From positions 124,001 through 188,000 of the forward strand of contig NZ_JAINFJ010000008.1 in assembly GCF_019966595.1 (NCBI RefSeq): 64,000 nucleotides of DNA. The letters run 5' to 3'. The DNA comes from Oricola indica (lineage in GTDB: Bacteria; Pseudomonadota; Alphaproteobacteria; Rhizobiales; Rhizobiaceae). Position 1 is the stretch's first letter. Each line of letters opens with the position of its first letter. Positions 57,659-64,000 of the stretch are shown in pieces. Below the pieces are notes generated by a model. The model was not told the origin of the DNA. It did not search any database and saw only the letters and a list, made by a program, of their open reading frames with translations. The translations under genes were made by a program, and so were the position numbers.

Positions 57659-58909
57659 ATGAGTATTCGCATCATGTCCGATGTCCTCGACCATGCCCCC
57701 GTCTCCGGTTCGAAGCTACTTGTTCTGGTCGCGCTCGCCAACTTTGCCGACGACGAGGGGGTCTGCTGGCCCGCCATGGCAACCATCGCCGCCAAGGCGC
57801 GCATATCGGAACGATCGGCGCAGAGGGCCTGCCGGGATATGGCAGACGCCGGAATCCTCGACATCGAGGAAGGTTCCGGTCCGCGCGGAGCAAATCGCTA
57901 TCGGGTTGTTGTCGCTGCGTTCAGGGGCAATGGCCCGGATACAACATCTAGTGGTGGGGGTGCCAAATTGTCACCCCCCGAACCCGCTTCGGAGGGGGTG
58001 ACAAATTCGGCAGGGGGGGTGACACCGGTGACGCTAGGGGGTGACACAGGTGTCACCCGAACCGTCATAGAACCACCAATAGATCCGTCAGAAGAGAGAG
58101 TGCGCGCGGCCGCGCGGGCTGCTCAAGGTCGTGACGGGGAACAAGATACAGTCCGAGCCGATACCCCGGGAACGGCGGATTTCGAGAAACGGGTGATGCG
58201 GTTCTGCAATGGTCGCGGCTTCGAGGCTGGGCCATGGCCGGATTGGGATACCTCGTCGCCCGGCTACATCGGTCGCCAGATGGCTGCGCTTGGCCCGGAA
58301 GAACGCAGAGCTGCCGAACGCTGGCGCGATCCCTACCTGCTCGACCTGAAATATCGCGGCAAGAAGCCCGTGCCACCAGGCGTTTTCCTGCGTGACCGGC
58401 TCTGGACAGGGCTCGATCCGGAGATCCTCCAGCGTGCCGAGAAGCTTAAGCAGTCGAAACTCGCGCCGGCCGAGCGGCCGAAGCCGGAGGGCTGGGCAGC
58501 GGCGCATGGGCCCGTCTGGTCGGCACGCCTGCATGGCATCCTGCTGGCGGGACCAGAGCGGCCGGAGCGTGTTCCCGACGAAATACCGGTCGCTGCCGGT
58601 GAGGCGTTGTGGCTTACCAGTCAGATCACCTCGGCATGGCCGACACTAGCTGCGCTTCGCAATGGCGGAGGGCGCGTGTTTGGGCCGGAATGGCACGCGC
58701 TGAAGGATGCGGTCGAGTTCGTGCCCGCAAACAGCACCATGTTCGGGTCTTGGCGGGATGAGTACGCCAGGCGCCGTTGGCCGTGGCCGAAAGTGCCGGA
58801 CGGCATGGACGGACTCTATTTCCCCAAGGACGGGCCAGACGGCCTCGAGGCGTTCTGCGAGGTGATGCTCGAGGTCGAAAAACAATTCAGGCAGGAGGCG
58901 GCGGAATGA
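57659..58909 (+). CDS. phage replication initiator-like protein (winged helix, O-type)
   Basis: A 416-residue protein starting MSIRIMSDVLDHAPVSGSKL. The N-terminal winged helix (LLVLVALANFADDEGVCWPA, then KARISERSAQRACRDMADAG, residues 20-75) is the DNA-binding domain of lambda O-type and DnaD-like initiators. A low-complexity glycine/valine/threonine linker (about 95-145) is encoded by iterated GGGGGTGACA repeats. The C-terminal domain (GEALWLTSQITSAWPTLAAL, WPWPKVPDGMDGLYFPKDGP) presumably recruits host helicase or its loader. Start overlaps nothing; its stop overlaps the NusG-like gene. Confidence 0.72.
   Translation: MSIRIMSDVLDHAPVSGSKLLVLVALANFADDEGVCWPAMATIAAKARISERSAQRACRDMADAGILDIEEGSGPRGANRYRVVVAAFRGNGPDTTSSGGGAKLSPPEPASEGVTNSAGGVTPVTLGGDTGVTRTVIEPPIDPSEERVRAAARAAQGRDGEQDTVRADTPGTADFEKRVMRFCNGRGFEAGPWPDWDTSSPGYIGRQMAALGPEERRAAERWRDPYLLDLKYRGKKPVPPGVFLRDRLWTGLDPEILQRAEKLKQSKLAPAERPKPEGWAAAHGPVWSARLHGILLAGPERPERVPDEIPVAAGEALWLTSQITSAWPTLAALRNGGGRVFGPEWHALKDAVEFVPANSTMFGSWRDEYARRRWPWPKVPDGMDGLYFPKDGPDGLEAFCEVMLEVEKQFRQEAAE
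57956..58058 (+). repeat. iteron cluster inside the initiator gene, candidate phage origin
   Basis: GGGGGTGACA occurs at 57994-58003, 58015-58024 and 58037-58046. A one-mismatch copy at 57956 forms a palindrome with TTGTCACCCCC (57969-57979). GGGTGACAC-AG-GTGTCACCC (58039-58058) is a perfect inverted repeat. Five sites in about 100 bp within the initiator gene match the arrangement of ori within lambda O. Confidence 0.6.
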
Positions 58910-59559
58910 TGCATGAGATGCCGGAAAAACGGATCCACGACCCCGAAGCCGTCGAGCGCAAGTTGGCGCGCACGGCGAGTGAAATAGCGTTCGCGAACTG
59001 GGCACGCGCCGCTGCCCGCGATCGGACACCCGATGGCGTGCGCGGTGGACCGTTCTGGTATGTGGTTTCGGTTCGTCCCGGTTCGGAGGTCGCGAGCGCC
59101 ATCCGCCTGCTGAAATGGCGCATCAGGGCGTTCTGTCCGCGTGAAAGAGTTGTGCATAAGGCCAGCCACGGCCGTGCGAAGAAAATCGTGCGCGATGTGA
59201 TCTTTCCCGGATATCTGTTCGTTCAGCTCGCGCCGGCCGAAGTCTGCTGGGCGGGGCTCCTGACATTCGATTGCGTCAGCGGATTGTTGCCGCGCGACGA
59301 CAAGCCTGTTCGCGTCCCGAACAAGGTAATCGCGCAATTGCAAGAGCTTAGCAGGGCGAGGCCGCACAAGAAGGGCGAGGTGCTCACGCTGTTCATCGCA
59401 GGGGAAGAGGTGCTTATCAAGCGCGGTCCGTTCGCGGATTTTACCGGCGTGACGGTCGGCCCGGAGAATGCGAAGGGGCGCGTGAAGGTCGAAGTCAACA
59501 TTTTCGGCCAGGCGACACCGGCGGAGTTCGGGCTTGACGATGTTCGCAAGCTTCGGTAG
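58906..59559 (+). CDS. NusG-like phage transcription factor
   Basis: A 217-residue protein with GGAGG before the ATG. PFWYVVSVRPGSEVASAIRL (about 49-68) starts a NusG N-terminal domain; CPRERVVHKASHGRAKKIVR and FPGYLFVQLAPAEVCW near 102-117 are its conserved features. A KOW-like segment is seen at FIAGEEVLIKRGPFADFTGV near 166-185. NusG/RfaH-type proteins bind RNA polymerase and favour read-through. It may act as the late or early antiterminator of this phage (inference). Confidence 0.82.
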   Translation: MMHEMPEKRIHDPEAVERKLARTASEIAFANWARAAARDRTPDGVRGGPFWYVVSVRPGSEVASAIRLLKWRIRAFCPRERVVHKASHGRAKKIVRDVIFPGYLFVQLAPAEVCWAGLLTFDCVSGLLPRDDKPVRVPNKVIAQLQELSRARPHKKGEVLTLFIAGEEVLIKRGPFADFTGVTVGPENAKGRVKVEVNIFGQATPAEFGLDDVRKLR

Positions 59560-59731
59560 CGAATCCAGCCCATAGGCCACTGGTGCGAGCGGAACTGCGC
59601 TGATCACAGCGTGCACGAAACGCCCTCCAACCCTGGGAACCGAGACGGCGATCAGCCGGTAAGCGATTCCCACCGGCAGCCGGAAAAGTGGCCTTTCTCG
59701 AAAATTCATCGCGCTCCGACGTGGATATCGC

Positions 59732-60310
59732 ATGTCCGTTCTCGCCATTCGCATCGAAGGCAAGGGGATGCCCCGCTTCACCGAAGCGTTCCAGCAACTG
59801 GGCACGGAGAAGCGTGCACATTCCGCCTACCGTCGTGGCGTGAACCGTGTCGGCCGCAAGGCGTTCACCGCGACGAGGCGTGCGCTCGCAAAGCAGGTCG
59901 GCTTGAGTCAGACGAAGACGGTGGCGCTTGGCAACATCAGAACCACGAGCGCAAACTTCCAATCGCTTCGATTTCTGATCGAATCGACCGGGGCGACGCT
60001 GTCGCTGAAGGAATTCAGCGCCAAGCAGTTCGGCTATGGCGTCCGGGCAAAACCGTGGGGGCGATCGCAGCGCTTTCCGCATGCCTTCATCTTCGCCGGC
60101 CATCCGAAGAGCGGTAGGCCCGTCGCAGGCGGTCACGTCTTCAAGCGGACTGGATCTTCGTCCCTGCCGATCGAGAAGCTCTGGGGTCCGTCGATCCCGA
60201 AGGAGATCGTGAAGGACGAAAGCCGCGATGCCTTCCAAACCACGGCTCGGGAACTGCCGGACCGCATCCGCCACGAGATCAGGGCGATGACGAAGGGGGC
60301 GGTGACCTGA
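59732..60310 (+). CDS. minor tail protein Z-like protein
   Basis: A 192-residue protein starting MSVLAIRIEGKGMPRFTEAF. A basic N-terminal helix-rich part (RGVNRVGRKAFTATRRALAK) precedes RFPHAFIFAGHPKSGRPVAG and the conserved end KRTGSSSLPIEKLWGPSIPK near 135-154, typical of lambda gpZ (PF06763), which helps join tails or complete them. Its position before the terminase genes, far from the tail genes, is unusual. The 172-nt gap before it (59560-59731) shows no convincing feature. Confidence 0.75.
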   Translation: MSVLAIRIEGKGMPRFTEAFQQLGTEKRAHSAYRRGVNRVGRKAFTATRRALAKQVGLSQTKTVALGNIRTTSANFQSLRFLIESTGATLSLKEFSAKQFGYGVRAKPWGRSQRFPHAFIFAGHPKSGRPVAGGHVFKRTGSSSLPIEKLWGPSIPKEIVKDESRDAFQTTARELPDRIRHEIRAMTKGAVT

Positions 60311-60411
60311 CCCTCGGCCTCCCGGTCGATTTAGGGACCGTACCGGCCAGAGCCCAGCCCCGGCGGCGCGGCGGCCCGAGATAGCGCCAGTTTTTCAGAT
60401 CGCGCGCTTGG

Positions 60412-60447
60412 GTTGACACGGTTGACACCGGGCCGGCCGCGTTGACA
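60412..60447 (+). repeat. three GTTGACA repeats upstream of the terminase genes
   Basis: GTTGACA occurs at 60412-60418, 60421-60427 and 60441-60447, the first two in a 9-bp period and the third 20 bp on, with the 8-bp palindrome GGCCGGCC between. Such repeats just ahead of a Nu1-like small terminase gene could be terminase-binding (cosB-like) sites or promoter/operator elements. The remaining part of gap 60311-60467 shows nothing clear. Confidence 0.4.
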
Positions 60448-60467
60448 GCCGATTGAACGGAAACCCG

Positions 60468-61049
60468 ATGAGCGACGACGCACCGAAAGTCATGTGGTCG
60501 ATCGGGAAGATCGCCGAGCGCGACGGCATCTCGAAACAGGCCGTCTCGAAGATCGTGAAGAAGCTCGTTGCCGAGCATGACATCCCGGTTGATCGCGACG
60601 GGCGCGGCAGGATCTCGGCGGTCAGCCTTGCGCACTGGGATCATCACCGAGGCCAGTTCACCAACCCGGCGAAACAGCCGGTGCGCGAAAGCACCAAGGG
60701 TAAGCCGCCGGCGGCCGATTCCTTCGAGGAAGCGCGTCGGCAGAACGAGTGGCTGAGGCTCGAGCGCTCGCGCATCGAGCATCAGGAAATGGCCGGCAAG
60801 CTGGTCCGCAGGGATCAGCTCGACGCCTCGATCGAGATGATCGGACGCGAGATCCAGACGATCGTCGCCCGGCTTCCGAACAGCGCCGATGACCTGGCGT
60901 TGGCGGTCTCGAAGGAAGGCGCTCACGGACTGCGATCGGCATTGCGCGACCTGGCCTTCAAGATCAACGGGCAGGTCGCCGATCGGTTGGCGGAGATCGC
61001 AGGCGGCGCTCCGAAGACGGAGCCGGTCATGGAGGATGATGCAGCATGA
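60468..61049 (+). CDS. terminase small subunit (Nu1-like)
   Basis: A 193-residue protein starting MSDDAPKVMWSIGKIAERDG. A winged-helix DNA-binding domain (KIAERDGISKQAVSKIVKKL, about 13-32) is followed by a linker and helices (EEARRQNEWLRLERSRIEHQ, about 86-105), as in lambda Nu1, which binds cos and positions the large subunit. An ATGA overlap couples it to the large subunit gene. The TTG at 60453 is in frame but less likely as start. Confidence 0.82.
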   Translation: MSDDAPKVMWSIGKIAERDGISKQAVSKIVKKLVAEHDIPVDRDGRGRISAVSLAHWDHHRGQFTNPAKQPVRESTKGKPPAADSFEEARRQNEWLRLERSRIEHQEMAGKLVRRDQLDASIEMIGREIQTIVARLPNSADDLALAVSKEGAHGLRSALRDLAFKINGQVADRLAEIAGGAPKTEPVMEDDAA

Positions 61050-63043
61050 CGGTCCATCCTGGCGCGCTTCACCTGATCGCTTCCGGTCTGGCCGAGGCCA
61101 TCCGGCCGCATCCTCCGCTTCCGTTCAGCGAATGGCTGCCGCAGAACATCGTCCTGGTCGACGGACCGCGGAAGGGCGAAGAATGGTCGCTCGCCGATGC
61201 GCCATATCTGGGCGAGATCGCCGACTGCCTCAGCCAGGAGCATCCCTGCAATCTGGTAACCGTCCGCAAGGCCCAGCAGACCGGCGTGTCAATTCTGGCA
61301 TTGGCGTGGTGCCTGTACATTTCGGAGGTCTGCCCCGACAACGTGCTTTACGGCGTGCCCGGCATCGACGCCCTGCAGGACATCAACGGCCAGAAGTTGC
61401 AGCCGCTGATCGACGCATGGGACAAGCACACCGACAAGCACATCATCCTGCCCGTCACGAGCCGTTCGGGTCGCAATTCCACGACCTACGAGAAGAAGTT
61501 CCCAGGCGGATATATCTCGCTTGCCAACGCCAACACGGTGATGGACCTGTCGATGAAGACATGCCGGTTCGGCGTGAAGGACGAGGTCTCGAAATGGAAC
61601 GAGCTGCCGAACGGCGCCGATCCGGAGACGCTGTTCTTCGGCCGCTTCACCGCCTTTCGCCGGCAGAAGACCTACAAGATTTTCGAGCTGTCGACGCCCG
61701 AACTCGACAGCGGCGACGAGCTCGGGGAGAAGGACGGGCACTGTCGTGTCGACCGATCGTTTCGGCGGTCGGATCAGCGCTTCTGGAATATCCGCTGCCC
61801 GCAGTGCGACGGCGAATTCGTCCAGACCTTCGACCTGCTTAAGATAGACCGGAAGCAGCCGCACAAGACCACCATCCAGTGTCCGCACTGCCCGCATCGG
61901 CTGACTGAACCGGAGCGGGTCGCGGCGGTGCGCGCCGGCCGGTTTATCGCGACGGCGGAAGGTCCGGATCGCCATCCGGGATTCCATGTCGACGGTTTCG
62001 TCAGCTTGATGATCGGCCTCGAGGACATCGCGTCCGACTACATGGAGGGCGAAGGCAGGGGCGAAGCCGGCGCCAAGGATTTCCACAATCTGGTCCTGGC
62101 GCTGCCGTTCCAGATGCGCGGCAACGCACCGGACCATGAGCGGCTGATGGAGCGCCGCGAGGATTATCCCGAAGGGATTGTCCCCGAGGCAGGCCTGATC
62201 TTCGTCGCCGGCGCGGATGTGCAGCATGACGGGATCTATGTGGAGGCCGTCGCCTTCAGCGAGGATAGGCAAAGCTGGAGCGTCTGCGCCGAGTTCCTCG
62301 AAGGCGCTACCGATCATCCGGGGCAGGGCGCGTGGCTGCGGCTCGAGGAATTCCTGCAGCGGGATTTCCACGATGCGCACGGGCAGCTTCGACCTCTCGA
62401 CCGGATGGCCGTGGATGCCGGCGATGGCAACCGCGTCAACCAGGCTTACGAGTGGTGCCGCCGGCATCCTCGTTGCCATGCGATCAAGGGGCAGCATGGT
62501 CGCGGCGTGCCGGCAATCTCGGTGCCGACCCGCAAGTCAGTCACCCTGCGCGGCAAGCGCCGGCGCGTCGGTGGCACGATGTCTTGGCCGGTCGGCACAT
62601 GGTCGCTGAAGGCGGAGTTCTACGGGAACCTGCACAAGGCGGGCCTGGCCGCGGGCGAAGCGAAGGATCCGGCCGGCTATTGCCACTTCCACAAGGGACT
62701 CGGCGAAGAATTCTTTCTGCAGATCACGGCCGAATATTTCGATCAGAAGATGATCAAGGGGAAGCTTCACGAAGAGTGGAAGAAGCTCCGCCGCGACAAC
62801 CACTTCCTCGATTGCCGGATCTACGCGATGGCCATGGCTGAGCTGATGGGATTGTCGCGGAAGACACCCGGCGAATGGGCCGCATTGCGCAATTCCCTCT
62901 ATCCCGGCCAGCCGGTGGATCTTCTTTCCGCGCCGCCGGAAGTGACGGCGCATGTGACCGCGCAGCCGGTTGAGCGGAAAACACCTCCGCAGGCGGCCGG
63001 AGATTTCGAAGCCAAACGCCGGAAATGGGCGGAGCGTCGCTGA
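61046..63043 (+). CDS. terminase large subunit (GpA family)
   Basis: A 665-residue DNA-packaging ATPase/nuclease. PFSEWLPQNIVLVDGPRKGE near 30 and the modified Walker A VRKAQQTGVSILALAW near 73-88 are typical of lambda GpA, and the conserved FGVKDEVSKWNELPNGADPE follows near 175. Two zinc-like pairs appear (CPQCDG near 252 and CPHCPHR near 278). The nuclease domain starts with FVAGADVQHDGIYVEAVAFS near 388. GpA cuts concatemeric DNA at cos sites and pumps it into heads. It overlaps the portal gene by TGATG. Confidence 0.95.
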   Translation: MTVHPGALHLIASGLAEAIRPHPPLPFSEWLPQNIVLVDGPRKGEEWSLADAPYLGEIADCLSQEHPCNLVTVRKAQQTGVSILALAWCLYISEVCPDNVLYGVPGIDALQDINGQKLQPLIDAWDKHTDKHIILPVTSRSGRNSTTYEKKFPGGYISLANANTVMDLSMKTCRFGVKDEVSKWNELPNGADPETLFFGRFTAFRRQKTYKIFELSTPELDSGDELGEKDGHCRVDRSFRRSDQRFWNIRCPQCDGEFVQTFDLLKIDRKQPHKTTIQCPHCPHRLTEPERVAAVRAGRFIATAEGPDRHPGFHVDGFVSLMIGLEDIASDYMEGEGRGEAGAKDFHNLVLALPFQMRGNAPDHERLMERREDYPEGIVPEAGLIFVAGADVQHDGIYVEAVAFSEDRQSWSVCAEFLEGATDHPGQGAWLRLEEFLQRDFHDAHGQLRPLDRMAVDAGDGNRVNQAYEWCRRHPRCHAIKGQHGRGVPAISVPTRKSVTLRGKRRRVGGTMSWPVGTWSLKAEFYGNLHKAGLAAGEAKDPAGYCHFHKGLGEEFFLQITAEYFDQKMIKGKLHEEWKKLRRDNHFLDCRIYAMAMAELMGLSRKTPGEWAALRNSLYPGQPVDLLSAPPEVTAHVTAQPVERKTPPQAAGDFEAKRRKWAERR

Positions 63044-64000
63044 TGGTAGGCATCATGAACGGCATGATCGGCCGCGCTGGCGTGCGCAGTCTCGGATCGC
63101 CGATGGTCCCGACCGCCGGATATTTACGGGATACTCGCTCGGGCGTGATCGCTTCCAGGCCGGCCGTGTTGCGCGAGAGTCGTGACGAAATCCGTATCGC
63201 CTGGCGGCGTGCTGCAGCGCTTGCGCAGGACGTCATGCAAAATTCCGGTCGGCTGAAGGGAGCCGCCGACCAGGTGCTCGCGGATACGGTCGGCGTCGAG
63301 CTGCAGCTTCGTCCGAAACCGAACCTGTCGAAGCTCGGCTATGACGAGCAGGAGGCCCGTGAATTCGTCTCACTGGTCAAGGACTGGTGGAAAAAGTGGG
63401 CGTGGAATCCGGCAGAATGCGATCTGCGCGGGAAGCTCACCGTTCCCCAGATGGTCGATGTCGGCCTTCGCTGGGACATGGCTTACGGCGAGATCACCGG
63501 CATCATGAGCTACATGCCGTCAACCGTGCGTCGCCGTTACGGAATCAGGACCGGCACCAAGGTCTGCATGGTCCCGCCGACACGGCTCGTCCAGGACACC
63601 GACGAATTCTCCGGCCTGTTTCAGGGCGTTCGTCACGACGAGAACGGACGGGCGACGCATTATCGCTTTTCCGAGCGGGTCAACGGCTATGACATGCCGC
63701 AGGACTATCCCGCTCAAGACCGCTCCGGCCGCCGCGTGGTGATGCACATCTTCGACCCCATGGACGCCACGGACGTTCGCGGCATTTCGAAGCTGGCGCC
63801 CGGCATTCGCAAGCATCTTCAGCACGAGATGCTGGAAGACATCACGATGCAACAGGGCTTCCTGCAGACGGTTTACGCGATCGCGTTGACCAGCCCGTCG
63901 CCGAGCGTCGAGGCTTTCGAGGCGATCGAGGCGCTGAAGGAAACCGGATCCGCCGAAGCCGCGAATGCGGTCGCGGGTGACTTCATGGCGTATTTCGCCG
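63043..64000 (+). CDS. lambda-family portal protein, N-terminal part
   Basis: The first 319 codons are visible; the gene runs off the right edge. MVGIMNGMIGRAGVRSLGSP is the N-terminus, followed by SRDEIRIAWRRAAALAQDVM, GVELQLRPKPNLSKLGYDEQ and VPPTRLVQDTDEFSGLFQGV, then HIFDPMDATDVRGISKLAPG, which are characteristic of the lambda gpB portal family (PF05136). The portal forms the dodecameric DNA channel at one head vertex. There is no gpW-type gene between terminase and portal. The start overlaps the terminase stop (TGATG). Confidence 0.92.
   Translation, partial: MVGIMNGMIGRAGVRSLGSPMVPTAGYLRDTRSGVIASRPAVLRESRDEIRIAWRRAAALAQDVMQNSGRLKGAADQVLADTVGVELQLRPKPNLSKLGYDEQEAREFVSLVKDWWKKWAWNPAECDLRGKLTVPQMVDVGLRWDMAYGEITGIMSYMPSTVRRRYGIRTGTKVCMVPPTRLVQDTDEFSGLFQGVRHDENGRATHYRFSERVNGYDMPQDYPAQDRSGRRVVMHIFDPMDATDVRGISKLAPGIRKHLQHEMLEDITMQQGFLQTVYAIALTSPSPSVEAFEAIEALKETGSAEAANAVAGDFMAYFA

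Noticed and set aside
56559-57662. A 367-codon plus-strand frame antisense to the membrane/pentapeptide-like gene
   Set aside because: The minus-strand protein has transmembrane helices, a coiled coil and repeat structure; the plus-strand product shows shadow composition and no domain.
57956-58058. CRISPR-like interpretation of the GGGGGTGACA repeats
   Set aside because: Units are only about 10 bp, spacing is irregular and some copies are inverted; it fits iterons rather than a CRISPR array. No CRISPR array was seen anywhere in the window.
59611-60117. A 168-codon frame before and over the tail protein Z-like gene
   Set aside because: Overlaps the recognisable Z-like protein in another frame and has histidine/arginine-rich shadow composition.

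Overview
The window is high-GC DNA from an alphaproteobacterium, most likely of the order Hyphomicrobiales (Rhizobiales). This rests on the F1-ATPase zeta-type inhibitor (DUF1476) at the left edge, the 435-residue alphaproteobacterial PurB, a DUF2259 secreted protein, the double cold-shock-domain protein and CoxD/CoxE/XdhC-type molybdo-hydroxylase maturation genes. Species cannot be fixed from the sequence.

Positions 1-43552 are host chromosome. From 1 to 7.9 kb there is a housekeeping mosaic: zeta subunit, HpcH/HpaI aldolase, RBBP9-type hydrolase, EamA exporter, purB, membrane and secreted hypotheticals, and an orphan ABC binding protein overlapping a P1 peptidase. From 8.0 to 12.9 kb lies an operon for maturing molybdenum hydroxylases (AAA ATPase, VWA protein, split XdhC, molybdopterin-binding protein, MocA-like cytidylyltransferase) with no hydroxylase subunits beside it. 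From 14.2 to 25.6 kb lies a sugar operon: binding protein, hairpin, zinc dehydrogenase, FGGY kinase, SorC-type regulator, ABC ATPase, permease, DeoC, double-domain aldehyde dehydrogenase and HAD phosphatase. From 25.7 to 39.6 kb lies a tripartite tricarboxylate transporter plus an aromatic module. Its genes can be read as hydroxycinnamate to CoA ester to hydroxybenzaldehyde to hydroxybenzoate to gentisate to fumarate and pyruvate. An IS3 remnant, a tRNA-Gln-like fragment, tRNA-Glu, an M15-like lipoprotein, gloA, a cold-shock protein and a DUF192 protein follow.

From about 43.59 kb to the right edge is a prophage of lambda-like organisation, cut off by the window. Its left end breaks a tRNA-Pro(TGG) gene after 41 nt. 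A leftward operon carries integrase, an excisionase-like protein and small genes. Next come a lipoprotein, a membrane alpha/beta-hydrolase and an S24-type repressor. The rightward genes run Cro-like protein, CII-like protein, DUF2303 pair, three methyltransferase-like genes, replication initiator with internal iterons, NusG-like protein, tail protein Z, terminase small and large subunits, and portal. Five copies of a 16-bp palindrome (GCGTAC-N4-GTACGC) lie in two clusters: one at the leftward promoter and one at the repressor/Cro-like divergent promoter. The hydrolase and the lipoprotein lie between these clusters.

The observations that look most novel are the two membrane-anchored cargo genes (47304-48461 and 56568-57608), the two-cluster operator design with apparently leaderless repressor and Cro-like transcripts, the broken tRNA-Pro with a terminator at the junction, the hydroxycinnamate-gentisate gene set, and the DeoC-centred sugar operon. 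All functions are inferred from sequence alone.
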